A stretch of 64,000 nucleotides of DNA from Simiduia curdlanivorans (GTDB lineage: Bacteria; Pseudomonadota; Gammaproteobacteria; Pseudomonadales; Cellvibrionaceae), in NCBI RefSeq assembly GCF_030409605.1, contig NZ_JAUFQG010000006.1, forward strand, positions 868,001 through 932,000, in the 5' to 3' direction. This document shows, piece after piece, positions 1 through 9,260 of the stretch. Numbering within the stretch: the stretch's first letter is position 1; each line of letters starts with the position of its first letter. The notes under the pieces were generated by a model. That model did no database searches, was not told where the DNA came from, and saw nothing but the letters and a program-made list of their open reading frames with translations. The position numbers and the translations under genes are program-made.

Positions 1-247
1 ACCGGGGTCTGTCGAGAAGTCGCAACAACGCACACGGAATTTGCTGGAAGCCCCGCAGGGCGCGGCCTTTAGTGGCCATCCGCTGCGTTGAGCTTCTTGC
101 TAAGGGCTACGGCCATTAGCTACGAAACTCGCCTTGCGGCTGACCGCTACAGGTCACGCAGAACGGTACCAGAGTTATTCAGAGGTTCCCTAGTTCACGT
201 CCGCGGCCAATAGAGCGGCTTTCGCGCTCAAGCGAAGGCAATAGCGG
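1..247. other. Left-edge noncoding stretch
   Basis: No supported gene is visible. The stretch is rich in short GC-rich inverted repeats, for example ggccttt/agtggcc around 66-80, and lies directly downstream of the minus-strand hrpA gene. Its composition resembles the flank of a dispersed or mobile repeat rather than a simple terminator, but no terminal repeat or transposase can be shown within these bases. Confidence 0.3.
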
Positions 248-3200
248 CTAATGCAAACCCAATTCAGCTTTGATCTCTTGCAACTGCTTATTCAAACGCT
301 TGGCTGATACCGGCACCTGCGTCTTCAAGGTTTGTGCAAACAAAGATATTCGATACTCTTCCATCAACCAGCGAAACTGCTGCAAGGCCGGGGTTAAATT
401 AGCCCGGTAGTCACCCACCTGCTGCCGAAGCGCGAGATAGGCGTCTTGCACCGCCTGCCATTCGATCATCGCGAGCTTATCGCGCTGCACATTTTGCGGC
501 GCCTTTTCTAAGCGCATTAACACCGCTTTCAAGTAGCGGCTGTATTGCAACAAGGTATCGGGCGGCATATGCAACAACACCCCTTGGCTAAACAAACCTT
601 CGAGCTGGCTCTTAATATCCGACAAACAAAACGCCAGCATAAGCGCATTGCGATGACTCTTAATGGTTTTGCGCACTTCGACCAATAACGTCAGCGCCGC
701 AACCAATTGCGACGCCAAAAGCGTCGCCTTTGGCACCAGTTGCGGCTTACAGGTCTCTACCAAGGCGAGAAAGGTTTTTTCATCGCGCACTGCATAGTCG
801 CTCACTTCTGCCTCAATCAACTGCAACAAGGCAGCACCCATAAGTTCCTTAGCAACTGTCTCGCGGTTGCCCAAACTGGCCATGGTTAAGCCGATATCCT
901 TACCTTTCAATAATTCTTTATGTAAATAGCGGGTTTGCTCGGGCATATTTAATAACATCAAACGCATCAAGCCCTCGCGATGTAGCCAAGCCGCGGCGTC
1001 GGGATTGTCTTGCATGCGCAACGCCACCGTATCGCCCTCGTCCACCAAACCCGGGTAAACGCGAATGGCAATACCGGCGCGTTTAAATTGATCTTGGCTG
1101 GGAATGGTGCCCACCGTCCAAGCGGTCAAGCCGGCCCGCTCCAAACTCGGCCCGGCCGATTCAATACTGGCCTGCAACCTATCGCGATAACTATCGCGCA
1201 GTGCCAATAAATCTCGCCCGGCGTCGATGCGTTTACCGTGCTCATCCAGCACCACAATATTCATGCGATAGTAATTATCGAGTGCCACGTCAGACCACAG
1301 AGCTGGGTCAATTTTATTACCAGACAAGCGAAACAATTGCTCACCTAAGGCCAAGGCTAAAGGCTCATTGCTCGGCGTCATACGCGCCAAGGCGCGGTCC
1401 ACATACTCGGGCACGGGCACAAATTGTTTGCGCGATTGCTTCGGCAGCGCCTTGATTAAGGCGATACACTTCTCCTTTAAAATGCCAGGCACCAGCCACT
1501 CTAAACGATACTCAGGGATTTGATGCAACACGCTCACGGGCACCAGCAGGCTAACGCCGTCATCGGCGTGATTGGGTTCAAAATGGTATTGCAGGGGTAG
1601 CTCCATGCCATTGAGCGATAAGCTATCGGGAAACTGTGCTTGGGTAATAGCCGCCGCATCGTGCTGCATTAAATAGGCTTTGGTTAAATGCAGCAGTGAT
1701 GGGTGCTGCGTTTCAGCGCTTTTACGCCAGTGCTCAAAACCCGCTAAATTAACCACATCTGCCGGAATACGCTCGTCGAAAAAGCGGAACAGCGCTTCAT
1801 CGTCCACCAAAATATCGCGCCGGCGGGATTTCGCTTCCAGTTCGCCCAACTGCTCAATGAGTTGCTGATTGCTATTGAAGAACTCACCCTTGCCGCGATA
1901 CAAACCCTCTACTAAGGCCGCGCGAATAAACACTTCACGCGCCGTCGCTGGGTCGATTTTACCAAAGGCGACGCGCTTGCGTTCTATCAGCGTTAAACCA
2001 TACAAGCTGATTTTTTCGAAGGCCATCACCTGGCCAGTTTTGACGAAATAATGCGGCTCGAAGTGCTCGCGTTTAACCAAGTGATCGGCCACCGCCAAGA
2101 TCCATTCTGGCTCAATTTTGGCAACCGTATGCGCATAGAGCTTTGAGGTTTCGAGAAGCTCTGCTGCCGCGATCCACTTGGGTGTTTTTTTATACAACCC
2201 GGAGCCGGGGAAAATATGAAACTTGCGTGCGCGAGCACCTAAGTATTCTCTCTCCTCACCCTTAGTACCGATATTGTTCAGCAAACCGGGCAGCAATGAC
2301 TTGTGCACCGCCTCGAAACTGGCCGGCGCTTTATTCATCGGCAGTTTTAAATCGCGCAAGGCTAAACGCAGCTGCAAGTGAATATCGCGCCACTCTTTGA
2401 TCCGCAACCAAGATAGAAATTCACGCTTACAGGTTTTGGCAAATTGCGAACTCGATAGCTCCTGACGCTGGGCTTCAACGTAACGCCACAGATTGACCCA
2501 ACTGATAAAATCCGAATCGTCGTCGCGAAAACGCTTGTGCTTTTCGTCGCTGGCTTGCTGTTTATCGGCCGGCCTTTCGCGCGGGTCTTGTACCGATAAG
2601 CCACTCACAATAATCAACACCTCATCGAGCGCGCCCGCTTGCGCCGCGGCCACTAACATTCGCCCGAGAGTAGGATCTACGGGCATTTGCGCCAGCTGTC
2701 GACCAATGGCAGTTAACTCGCGCTTTTTGTTCACCGCTTGCAATTCTTCCAGCAACCTAACGCCGTCGTTAATCAGGCGCGAATCCGGCGCATCGACGAA
2801 GGGAAAGTCTTCAATCGCACCCATGCGCATGGACAACATTTGCAAAATAACGGCGGCTAGGTTGGTGCGCAAAATTTCCGCATCGGTAAACGCCGGCCGG
2901 CTGAGGAAGTCCGACTCTTCATAGAGTCGAATACAAATACCCTCGCTAACGCGACCACAGCGGCCCGCGCGCTGGTTGGCACTGGCCTGGGATATTGGCT
3001 CGATCGGCAAGCGCTGAATTTTTGTGCGATAGGAATAACGGCTGATGCGGGCGAGGCCTGGGTCTATGACGTAGCGAATACCGGGTACGGTAATGGAGGT
3101 TTCTGCCACATTAGTCGCCAACACAACGCGCCGGCCGGCGTGGGCAGAAAAGACCCGGGTTTGCTCGGCCAAACTCAAGCGAGCATAGAGCGGCAGCACC

Positions 3201-4168
3201 TCAATGTGGGGTAAGTTGGCCTTGCGCAATGCCAGCGCCGTCTCGCGAATTTCACGCTCGCCCGCTAAGAACACTAATATATCGCCACCGCGCCGGCTGC
3301 TGCCCTTTTCCGCCTGCAGCAACTCTTCAATAGCGGCGCTAATATGCTCGGCCAGCTCGCCTTCATCATCGAGCACCGGCCGATAGCGAATGTCCACTGG
3401 GAAGGTACGGCCCGAGACTTCGATGATAGGCGCGCCATCAAAGTGTTCGGAAAAGCGCGCCAAATCAATGGTGGCGGAGGTAATGATCAATTTGAGGTCG
3501 GGGCGCTTGGGCAATAGCTGCTTTAAATAGCCCAACAGGAAATCAATATTGAGCGAGCGCTCGTGCGCCTCGTCAATAATCAAGGTGTCGTAGCGGGTGA
3601 GTAGCGGGTCATTCTGAATTTCGGCCAACAAAATGCCGTCGGTCATCAATTTTACGAGGGTGTTGGCGCTGCTCTGATCGTTAAAACGCACTTGATAGCC
3701 AACCCGATCACCTAGGGAGGTGTTCATTTCCTCGGCGATGCGCGCGGCCACCGTGCGCGCGGCTAAGCGCCGCGGTTGGGTGTGGCCAATAAGCCCGCGC
3801 TGGCCGCGGCCAATGGATAAGCAAATTTTTGGCAGCTGCGTGGTTTTACCCGAACCGGTTTCACCGGCCAAAATCACCACCTGATGCGCGCCAATTAACT
3901 GAGCGATTTCACCCGCGCGCTGGCTCACCGGCAGGGCCTCGGGAAAGGCAATCTCAGGGACCAATGCGGCGCGTCCGGCCATGCGCTCCCTAGCCGCTGC
4001 CAAACTGGCCTCTATCTCGCCAACCATCTCGCCAACCAGGTGATCCGCCGGCTGCTGCCGCTCTAATCGCTTGCGTAACCGGTGCAATTGCTTACGCAGC
4101 AGCGCCGCATCAGCGATCATAAGTTGATCAAGCTGTGGGTAGAGCGCGCCGATATTTACTGCCGTCAT
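248..4168 (-). CDS. hrpA: DEAH-box ATP-dependent RNA helicase HrpA
   Basis: Cytoplasmic DEAH-box helicase of the HrpA family, which acts on mRNA and stalled or colliding ribosomes. The 1306-residue product matches the usual length (about 1300). The N-terminal helicase core shows Walker A GETGSGKTT, the DEAH box in IIDEAHERS, motif III SAT, and motif VI QRAGRCGR. The winged-helix/OB region follows, then the long C-terminal DUF3418-type region typical of HrpA rather than HrpB. The ATG at 4168 is preferred over an in-frame TTG seven codons upstream. The gene is monocistronic, with no same-strand neighbour close by. Family assignment is firm; the cellular role is taken from characterised homologues. 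Confidence 0.95.
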   Translation of the reverse strand: MTAVNIGALYPQLDQLMIADAALLRKQLHRLRKRLERQQPADHLVGEMVGEIEASLAAARERMAGRAALVPEIAFPEALPVSQRAGEIAQLIGAHQVVILAGETGSGKTTQLPKICLSIGRGQRGLIGHTQPRRLAARTVAARIAEEMNTSLGDRVGYQVRFNDQSSANTLVKLMTDGILLAEIQNDPLLTRYDTLIIDEAHERSLNIDFLLGYLKQLLPKRPDLKLIITSATIDLARFSEHFDGAPIIEVSGRTFPVDIRYRPVLDDEGELAEHISAAIEELLQAEKGSSRRGGDILVFLAGEREIRETALALRKANLPHIEVLPLYARLSLAEQTRVFSAHAGRRVVLATNVAETSITVPGIRYVIDPGLARISRYSYRTKIQRLPIEPISQASANQRAGRCGRVSEGICIRLYEESDFLSRPAFTDAEILRTNLAAVILQMLSMRMGAIEDFPFVDAPDSRLINDGVRLLEELQAVNKKRELTAIGRQLAQMPVDPTLGRMLVAAAQAGALDEVLIIVSGLSVQDPRERPADKQQASDEKHKRFRDDDSDFISWVNLWRYVEAQRQELSSSQFAKTCKREFLSWLRIKEWRDIHLQLRLALRDLKLPMNKAPASFEAVHKSLLPGLLNNIGTKGEEREYLGARARKFHIFPGSGLYKKTPKWIAAAELLETSKLYAHTVAKIEPEWILAVADHLVKREHFEPHYFVKTGQVMAFEKISLYGLTLIERKRVAFGKIDPATAREVFIRAALVEGLYRGKGEFFNSNQQLIEQLGELEAKSRRRDILVDDEALFRFFDERIPADVVNLAGFEHWRKSAETQHPSLLHLTKAYLMQHDAAAITQAQFPDSLSLNGMELPLQYHFEPNHADDGVSLLVPVSVLHQIPEYRLEWLVPGILKEKCIALIKALPKQSRKQFVPVPEYVDRALARMTPSNEPLALALGEQLFRLSGNKIDPALWSDVALDNYYRMNIVVLDEHGKRIDAGRDLLALRDSYRDRLQASIESAGPSLERAGLTAWTVGTIPSQDQFKRAGIAIRVYPGLVDEGDTVALRMQDNPDAAAWLHREGLMRLMLLNMPEQTRYLHKELLKGKDIGLTMASLGNRETVAKELMGAALLQLIEAEVSDYAVRDEKTFLALVETCKPQLVPKATLLASQLVAALTLLVEVRKTIKSHRNALMLAFCLSDIKSQLEGLFSQGVLLHMPPDTLLQYSRYLKAVLMRLEKAPQNVQRDKLAMIEWQAVQDAYLALRQQVGDYRANLTPALQQFRWLMEEYRISLFAQTLKTQVPVSAKRLNKQLQEIKAELGLH

Positions 4169-4214
4169 AGAAAAAGCCAAACCAGACAAAAGGCGGAATT
4201 ATAGGCCGATGACC

Positions 4215-4240
4215 CGCGTGGGTATAGCGCGTGGGTATAG
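4215..4240. repeat. Perfect 13-bp tandem duplication
   Basis: The 13-mer CGCGTGGGTATAG occurs twice back to back (4215-4227 and 4228-4240) just upstream of hrpA. This looks like a recent slippage duplication. Whether it affects the hrpA promoter cannot be told. Confidence 0.8.
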
Positions 4241-4436
4241 ATAGACGCCGAGTTGATGGCGGCAAGCCCGCTTGCTTCGCCTTCCCTACCAACCGCTAAA
4301 CCGGCGACCGCGTGCTCGAACCTGCCCGATCAACCTAAGGGTTATGGACAAAGCACCAAGCTCACTACAGCAACAAAAAAATCCTGGAAACCACGCGATA
4401 GATGAGCCTATTTCACGGCAATAAACTGAAAAATAA

Positions 4437-4525
4437 CTGTCATATTGGCGACATAATTCTGTCAAAAAAACCAACAATAAACTTCATATTTGCGTTACAA
4501 AACTGACATTTTAGTACGTTAGTAT
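4437..4525 (+). promoter_or_regulatory. Candidate tandem Pho boxes and -10 element
   Basis: Three 7-mers with 4-base spacers, CTGTCAT, GCGACAT and CTGTCAA (4437-4465), have the architecture of a PhoB box: CTGTCAT-like units every 11 bp separated by AT-rich spacers. A second degenerate cluster starts exactly 44 bp (four 11-bp steps) later, 4481-4509, and ends in CTGACAT. A -10-like TAGTAT (4520-4525) lies 10 bases beyond that unit, the usual PhoB-promoter spacing. The site is in front of the lipoprotein/TonB-receptor pair. It is seen by pattern only; binding is inferred. Confidence 0.55.
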
Positions 4526-4605
4526 GGCGCACCAAGTAGGTCATTGCATGAAAATAAAACCTGCCAACTATAAACCAACGGTTTCTTTATCTTTAGGAAA
4601 ACATC

Positions 4606-6165
4606 ATGAAAATTCGTAACGTATTTGCACTAAACCTACTCACAGCAGCGCTGTTTGCCTGTGGTGGCGGCGACGTAAATGTATCGCCCACTAACATCGA
4701 TAACTCAGTGGACAACAGCGTTAGTTCTGGCGGCGGTTCGGGTACAAACAACCCGTGTGCAAGCTATGCCGTAGACGGCCAAGCGTTGCAAGGTTCTTTC
4801 GATGGCAACAACTGCTTTTACGATGCCACCTTCGTCGGCGTAAACAAACCGCTCACCACAGATTTAAGCATTCCGTTCATTTCCGGCGTACATATTTTTG
4901 CCAGCAGCCTGTTTGTCGGCGACGACGTAACACCCGCTGAAGCTGCCGCCGGCGTTGCTATTCCACAGGAAGGCGACGGCCCAACGCTAACTATTGCTGC
5001 AGGTAATAAACTCGCTTTTCAAAACCCAAGCGACTACGTACGCATTTCACGCGGTTCACAAATCATCGCCAATGGTTCGCCCGCTGCACCTATTACCTTC
5101 TCTAGCTACAACGATTTAGTGTTAAACAACGAAACCCCCGGCGCCGTAAGCAAGTGGGGCGGCATCATGATCAACGGTAACGGTATCACCAATAACTGTA
5201 CCGACGCTCAGCGCACTGCCGGCACTTGTTCGGTACAGTCAGAGGGCCAGGAATCCTACTACGGTGGCAACAACAACGCAGAGAGCTCGGGTTCACTTAA
5301 GTATGTTGTGGTAAAACACTCAGGCTTCGCTGTTGTTGTAGGCGACGAACTCAACGGCATTACCTTTAACGCTGTTGGTTCAGGCACAGTTGTTGATTAT
5401 GTGCAGGTATATAACACTTACGATGATGGCTTCGAATTCTTCGGCGGCGCGGTAAATGTTAAACACGCTGTACTGGTCAACGTACGCGATGACTCCTTAG
5501 ACTTTTCCGATGGCTACGTGGGTCATATTCAATACGCCATCATCAAGCAAGACGATAGCAACCGCTGCATCGAAGGCGACAATATTTCAGATAGTCGCCC
5601 AGCCAATGCCAGCAACCCCGCAGACTGGTTAATTGCGCCCATGTCTCACCCCATCATCTCTAACGTCACCTGCATTACTTCTGGCCGCGATCAGGCGGTA
5701 AACACGCACGGCGATAGCGAAGGCTTCCTGTTGCGTCACGGTGCCGAAGGCGAAATCTACAACTCTATCGTCACCTCGCCCGCCTCTGGCAACGAGTGCT
5801 TTGAAATCAACAGCACCGGTACCGTGCAGAATGCGGAAAACGGTTTGATTAAAGCCGACAGCAACATTCTGGCCTGTTCAGAAACTGTGAAAAACGCCGG
5901 CGCGAGTGACCTGCCTGCAGGTAGCACCTTCAACACCGTTACCTTCTTCGACAGTTTCACCAATAACTTCCGCGACACCGAAGCTGCAACAGTTTTATCG
6001 GGTATTTACACAGCCGGTATGTTGCTGCAATCAGACGGCGCCAGCGCTATCACGGTTAACTTAACCGACGTTAAAAACATCGCCGCCGATATGGAAACAC
6101 CAACCCACTTCGGTGCGGTAACCTCAGGTGACGATTGGACTGCCGGTTGGACCGTAGGTCTATAA
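4606..6165 (+). CDS. Secreted lipoprotein, beta-helix-like, partner of the TonB receptor
   Basis: A 519-residue predicted lipoprotein. The N-terminus has a short hydrophobic signal ending in LFAC with the lipid-anchored cysteine at residue 19, followed by a Gly/Ser/Asn-rich linker. Residue +2 is Gly, compatible with outer-membrane or surface placement. The body is rich in short beta-prone segments, Asn and Gly (VVVKHSGFAVVV, DDSLDFSDGYVGH), suggesting a right-handed beta-helix, with several Cys that could form disulfides. AGGAAAA supports the ATG. It precedes a TonB-dependent receptor by 85 bases and is probably co-expressed. Relatives occur beside such receptors in marine gammaproteobacteria, but the substrate is unknown. 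The Pho-box-like promoter hints at a phosphate-related ligand. Confidence 0.75.
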   Translation: MKIRNVFALNLLTAALFACGGGDVNVSPTNIDNSVDNSVSSGGGSGTNNPCASYAVDGQALQGSFDGNNCFYDATFVGVNKPLTTDLSIPFISGVHIFASSLFVGDDVTPAEAAAGVAIPQEGDGPTLTIAAGNKLAFQNPSDYVRISRGSQIIANGSPAAPITFSSYNDLVLNNETPGAVSKWGGIMINGNGITNNCTDAQRTAGTCSVQSEGQESYYGGNNNAESSGSLKYVVVKHSGFAVVVGDELNGITFNAVGSGTVVDYVQVYNTYDDGFEFFGGAVNVKHAVLVNVRDDSLDFSDGYVGHIQYAIIKQDDSNRCIEGDNISDSRPANASNPADWLIAPMSHPIISNVTCITSGRDQAVNTHGDSEGFLLRHGAEGEIYNSIVTSPASGNECFEINSTGTVQNAENGLIKADSNILACSETVKNAGASDLPAGSTFNTVTFFDSFTNNFRDTEAATVLSGIYTAGMLLQSDGASAITVNLTDVKNIAADMETPTHFGAVTSGDDWTAGWTVGL

Positions 6166-6186
6166 GCCAACTCGATCTCGGGTAAC

Positions 6187-6217
6187 GGTCTAGGGCCTGC
6201 TGGCTCTAGACCTTCTT
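6187..6217 (+). terminator. Intercistronic hairpin between lipoprotein and TonB receptor
   Basis: GGTCTAG (6187-6193) pairs with CTAGACC (6206-6212), with an inner GCC/GGC extension, followed by TTCTT. The weak T-run suggests partial termination or mRNA end protection, which would lower receptor expression relative to the lipoprotein. Confidence 0.5.
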
Positions 6218-6250
6218 AAGCGCTTATGGCAGAGACAAAAGGTCAGCACC

Positions 6251-8962
6251 ATGAAAACACCAATACAGATTCCACGTCGCGCCCTTTGGTTAGGAATAGC
6301 CGCGGCGAGCCAATTAGCCTGGTCAATGCCAACTCTGGCACAAGCATCAGACACTGATGGCAAAATTAACATTGTCAGCCCCATCGAAGAAATCGCCGTT
6401 GTCGCAAGGCAGCGATCAAGCGCCACCGATGTGATCGCCGAACGCCTAGAATACGACGTTGTAACTGACATCATTAGCAGCGAACAAATTGTCCGCGTCG
6501 GCGACCCGAACGTGGCCGCCGCCTTGCGTCGCGTGCCGGGTTTAACCTTGGTGGATGACAAGTTCATCTACGTGCGCGGCTTGGGCGAGCGCTACAGCTC
6601 CGCCCAATTAAACGGTGCCTTAGTGCCCTCGCCAGATTTGCAGCGCAATGTAATTCCGCTGGACATATTCCCAGCCGAACTGATCGAATCGCTCGCGGTA
6701 CAGAAAGTGTATTCTGCCGACATGCCCGCCAATTTTGGTGGCGGTAACGTAGACATACGCACGCGCGCCATTCCCGAAGATTTACTGGTTAATATTTCTG
6801 TTGGTACCGGCTGGGCCTCAGACAGCACCGGTAAAGATGGCCTGACTTACGCCGGTGGTGGCGACGACGCCTTCGGTACCGACGACGGCACACGGGCTTT
6901 GCCACAGGAAATAACCCAAGCGATAAATACCTATCGCGGTAATATTTCAGTGTCGAATATTTACCAAACGCTGAATAAAGACGGTGGCTTTCACACTGTC
7001 AATGAAGCGGCAGACATCAACCGCGAGCTGGCCACTTCGCTGAATCGCGATGTGGATATCGGCACCAGCACCAATGACTACGACAAAAAGCTCAAACTCG
7101 GCGTAGGCAATAAGTGGACGGTGAGCGAAGACTGGGATATTGGCTTTCTTGCACTCGGCTCTTACGACCGTAAAGCTCGCAATCAAGACCTAACCAATCG
7201 CTCTAACAGTGCACCGGACGAAATTTTCTCCGAAACCTTCGCCACCACCGATGAAATTTCCATGTCAGGTAGTTTGAGCGGCGGCTTGGTGTACGGTGAA
7301 GATCATCAAATTGATGTGATGCATTTGTTCATTCGCAACACCGAAGACGAGGCCTCCATCAAGCGCGGCTTTGATGGCAACAGCATCACCGTCAACAGCG
7401 GCAATCGCTACGTTGAGTACGACCTTCGCTACGAAGAGCGCGAGCTGACCACCGACCAGATCAAAGGCTCGCACAATCTAGTGTCTAGCTTTAATCAGTT
7501 GATTTACGAATTGCCCTTCCGCTGGGCCGATGAGTTAAATTTCAGTTGGTATTATAGCGACTCACAAGCCACCACCGAAAAGCCCAATGAAGTATCGATC
7601 TTAGGGTTGGATACGATTGACGTCCAGACCGGTGATATTTTAGAAACACGGATGGCAAAAATTTCGACCGCGGCAACCTTCCAATTCACCGATATGGAAG
7701 ATAACGTCGAGAGCTATGGCTGGGACTTTACCCTACCGCTACAAGGTGACAACTATAACCTTGAGCTATCGGGCGGGTTAGACAGTTCGCGCAAAGATCG
7801 TACCTACCTAGGCACCACGGTAAATTTCGATACATCGAATACACCTTTAACGGTATTGTCCGATACACCCGGCGCGGTATTGAGTGATGATGTCATTTTG
7901 AATCGCGACAATGCCATGGTCATTTCACTCGGTTCCGCAGAAGCGGAAAGTTACCTAGCCGCGCAAATGCTGGACGGCTACTACGGTAAGTTCGACCTTA
8001 CCTTCGACGACACCTGGCGCCTTTCCGGTGGTGTTCGGCACGAAAATTTCCGTCAAGTGTCGCTACCGATAGACACGTTGGATTTCGACAATCAATCACG
8101 CGTCAGCGATGAAGAACTGGTCAACATTGTGGTCAATGAAAGTAAGGACTATCCCTCGCTTTCGATGACTTACATGACCCAAGACTTTTGGGCTGAGCAG
8201 TTCCAATTTCGCTTGGGTTATGGCGGCACCACCGTTAGACCAGATCTACGGGAAGTTGCGGTGGTTCAGTACATTGATCCAACCACTGACTACCGCGTGG
8301 TAGGCAACCCCTATCTCGAAACCTCAGACCTGCAAAACTTTGACGCCCGTGGCGAGTGGTTTTTTGATGATGGCGACAGCTTCACCGTGTCGGCCTTTTT
8401 CAAAGAAATCGATAGCCCCATTGAAACCATTCGCGCCGCAGGCTCAGACGATAACGTTGTGCTCACCTTCGTCAACGCTGAAAAGGCAAACTTGGCCGGT
8501 GTTGAAATTGAGTGGTTAAAAGCCTTAGATAACGTAGCCAGTTGGACTGAAGGCTACTTCGTATCGGGCAATTTAACCTTCAGTGACTCGGACATCACCA
8601 TTAGCGATACGGATATTGGTTTAACCAATAACAGCCGCCGCATGACCGGCCACTCTAAAGAAGTCGCCAACATCCAACTCGGTTATGACTCGCCCAGCGG
8701 CTACCATAGCGCAACGCTAGCCTATAACTACTTTGGTGACCGGATAGTGTTCGCGGCACGGGACGGGGCCGACGACGCTTACGAACAGCCATTCAACTCG
8801 CTCGACTTAAACTATGCCTTCTATCCGATGGAAAATTTAAGTGTGCGACTAAGGGCCACAAACCTACTCAGTGAAAAGCGCAGCATTGAACAGGATAGCG
8901 TGGTCATTTTAGAGGAAACGGCAGAGCGGACCTTTAGCTTGGGCGTAAAGTGGGACCTGTAA
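6251..8962 (+). CDS. TonB-dependent outer-membrane receptor
   Basis: A 903-residue outer-membrane receptor. Residues 1-32 look like a Sec signal peptide ending AQA. The plug domain covers roughly 50-170 and contains the typical VRGLGERYSSAQLNG and NFGGGNVDI motifs; the rest alternates beta strands and Asp/Asn-rich loops as in a 22-strand barrel. Near the end is the RATNLL motif common in this family, and the chain stops in VKWDL. AAGG lies upstream of the ATG. It is the second gene behind the candidate Pho-box promoter, after the lipoprotein. It should import a ligand with TonB energy. The substrate is not readable from sequence; a phosphorus compound is inference from the promoter. Confidence 0.9.
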   Translation: MKTPIQIPRRALWLGIAAASQLAWSMPTLAQASDTDGKINIVSPIEEIAVVARQRSSATDVIAERLEYDVVTDIISSEQIVRVGDPNVAAALRRVPGLTLVDDKFIYVRGLGERYSSAQLNGALVPSPDLQRNVIPLDIFPAELIESLAVQKVYSADMPANFGGGNVDIRTRAIPEDLLVNISVGTGWASDSTGKDGLTYAGGGDDAFGTDDGTRALPQEITQAINTYRGNISVSNIYQTLNKDGGFHTVNEAADINRELATSLNRDVDIGTSTNDYDKKLKLGVGNKWTVSEDWDIGFLALGSYDRKARNQDLTNRSNSAPDEIFSETFATTDEISMSGSLSGGLVYGEDHQIDVMHLFIRNTEDEASIKRGFDGNSITVNSGNRYVEYDLRYEERELTTDQIKGSHNLVSSFNQLIYELPFRWADELNFSWYYSDSQATTEKPNEVSILGLDTIDVQTGDILETRMAKISTAATFQFTDMEDNVESYGWDFTLPLQGDNYNLELSGGLDSSRKDRTYLGTTVNFDTSNTPLTVLSDTPGAVLSDDVILNRDNAMVISLGSAEAESYLAAQMLDGYYGKFDLTFDDTWRLSGGVRHENFRQVSLPIDTLDFDNQSRVSDEELVNIVVNESKDYPSLSMTYMTQDFWAEQFQFRLGYGGTTVRPDLREVAVVQYIDPTTDYRVVGNPYLETSDLQNFDARGEWFFDDGDSFTVSAFFKEIDSPIETIRAAGSDDNVVLTFVNAEKANLAGVEIEWLKALDNVASWTEGYFVSGNLTFSDSDITISDTDIGLTNNSRRMTGHSKEVANIQLGYDSPSGYHSATLAYNYFGDRIVFAARDGADDAYEQPFNSLDLNYAFYPMENLSVRLRATNLLSEKRSIEQDSVVILEETAERTFSLGVKWDL

Positions 8963-9159
8963 TCAGCCATCTAGTATGTTTGCAGTAATCTGGAAGTAGT
9001 ATTTACCAAGGACGGTCTTATTCGAAGACGAAGCAACGACCTGTGAATAGCCCGGATGGATTAGGCACTTGAAAGGCATAGCAAAACCGCGGACGTAATC
9101 CGCACCTTTGCACAGTAGCAGGCGACAATAATGAACTTCGCAATTAATCCCCTATCACT

Positions 9160-9184
9160 ATGGGCCTTTCGGCCCATTTTTTAT
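9160..9184 (+). terminator. Rho-independent terminator after the TonB receptor
   Basis: ATGGGCC (9160-9166), TTTC loop, GGCCCAT (9171-9177), then a run of T. It lies about 200 bases past the receptor stop codon. The 8963-9159 stretch holds no supported gene; it contains a small palindrome gcgga-cgtaa-tccgc. Confidence 0.85.
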
Positions 9185-9260
9185 TTTTCAAAAGTGGCCC
9201 CACACTTGGATTTATAAACCTAATGCGTGACTAGGCCCAAAAAAAAGCGGAGCTTACCTG

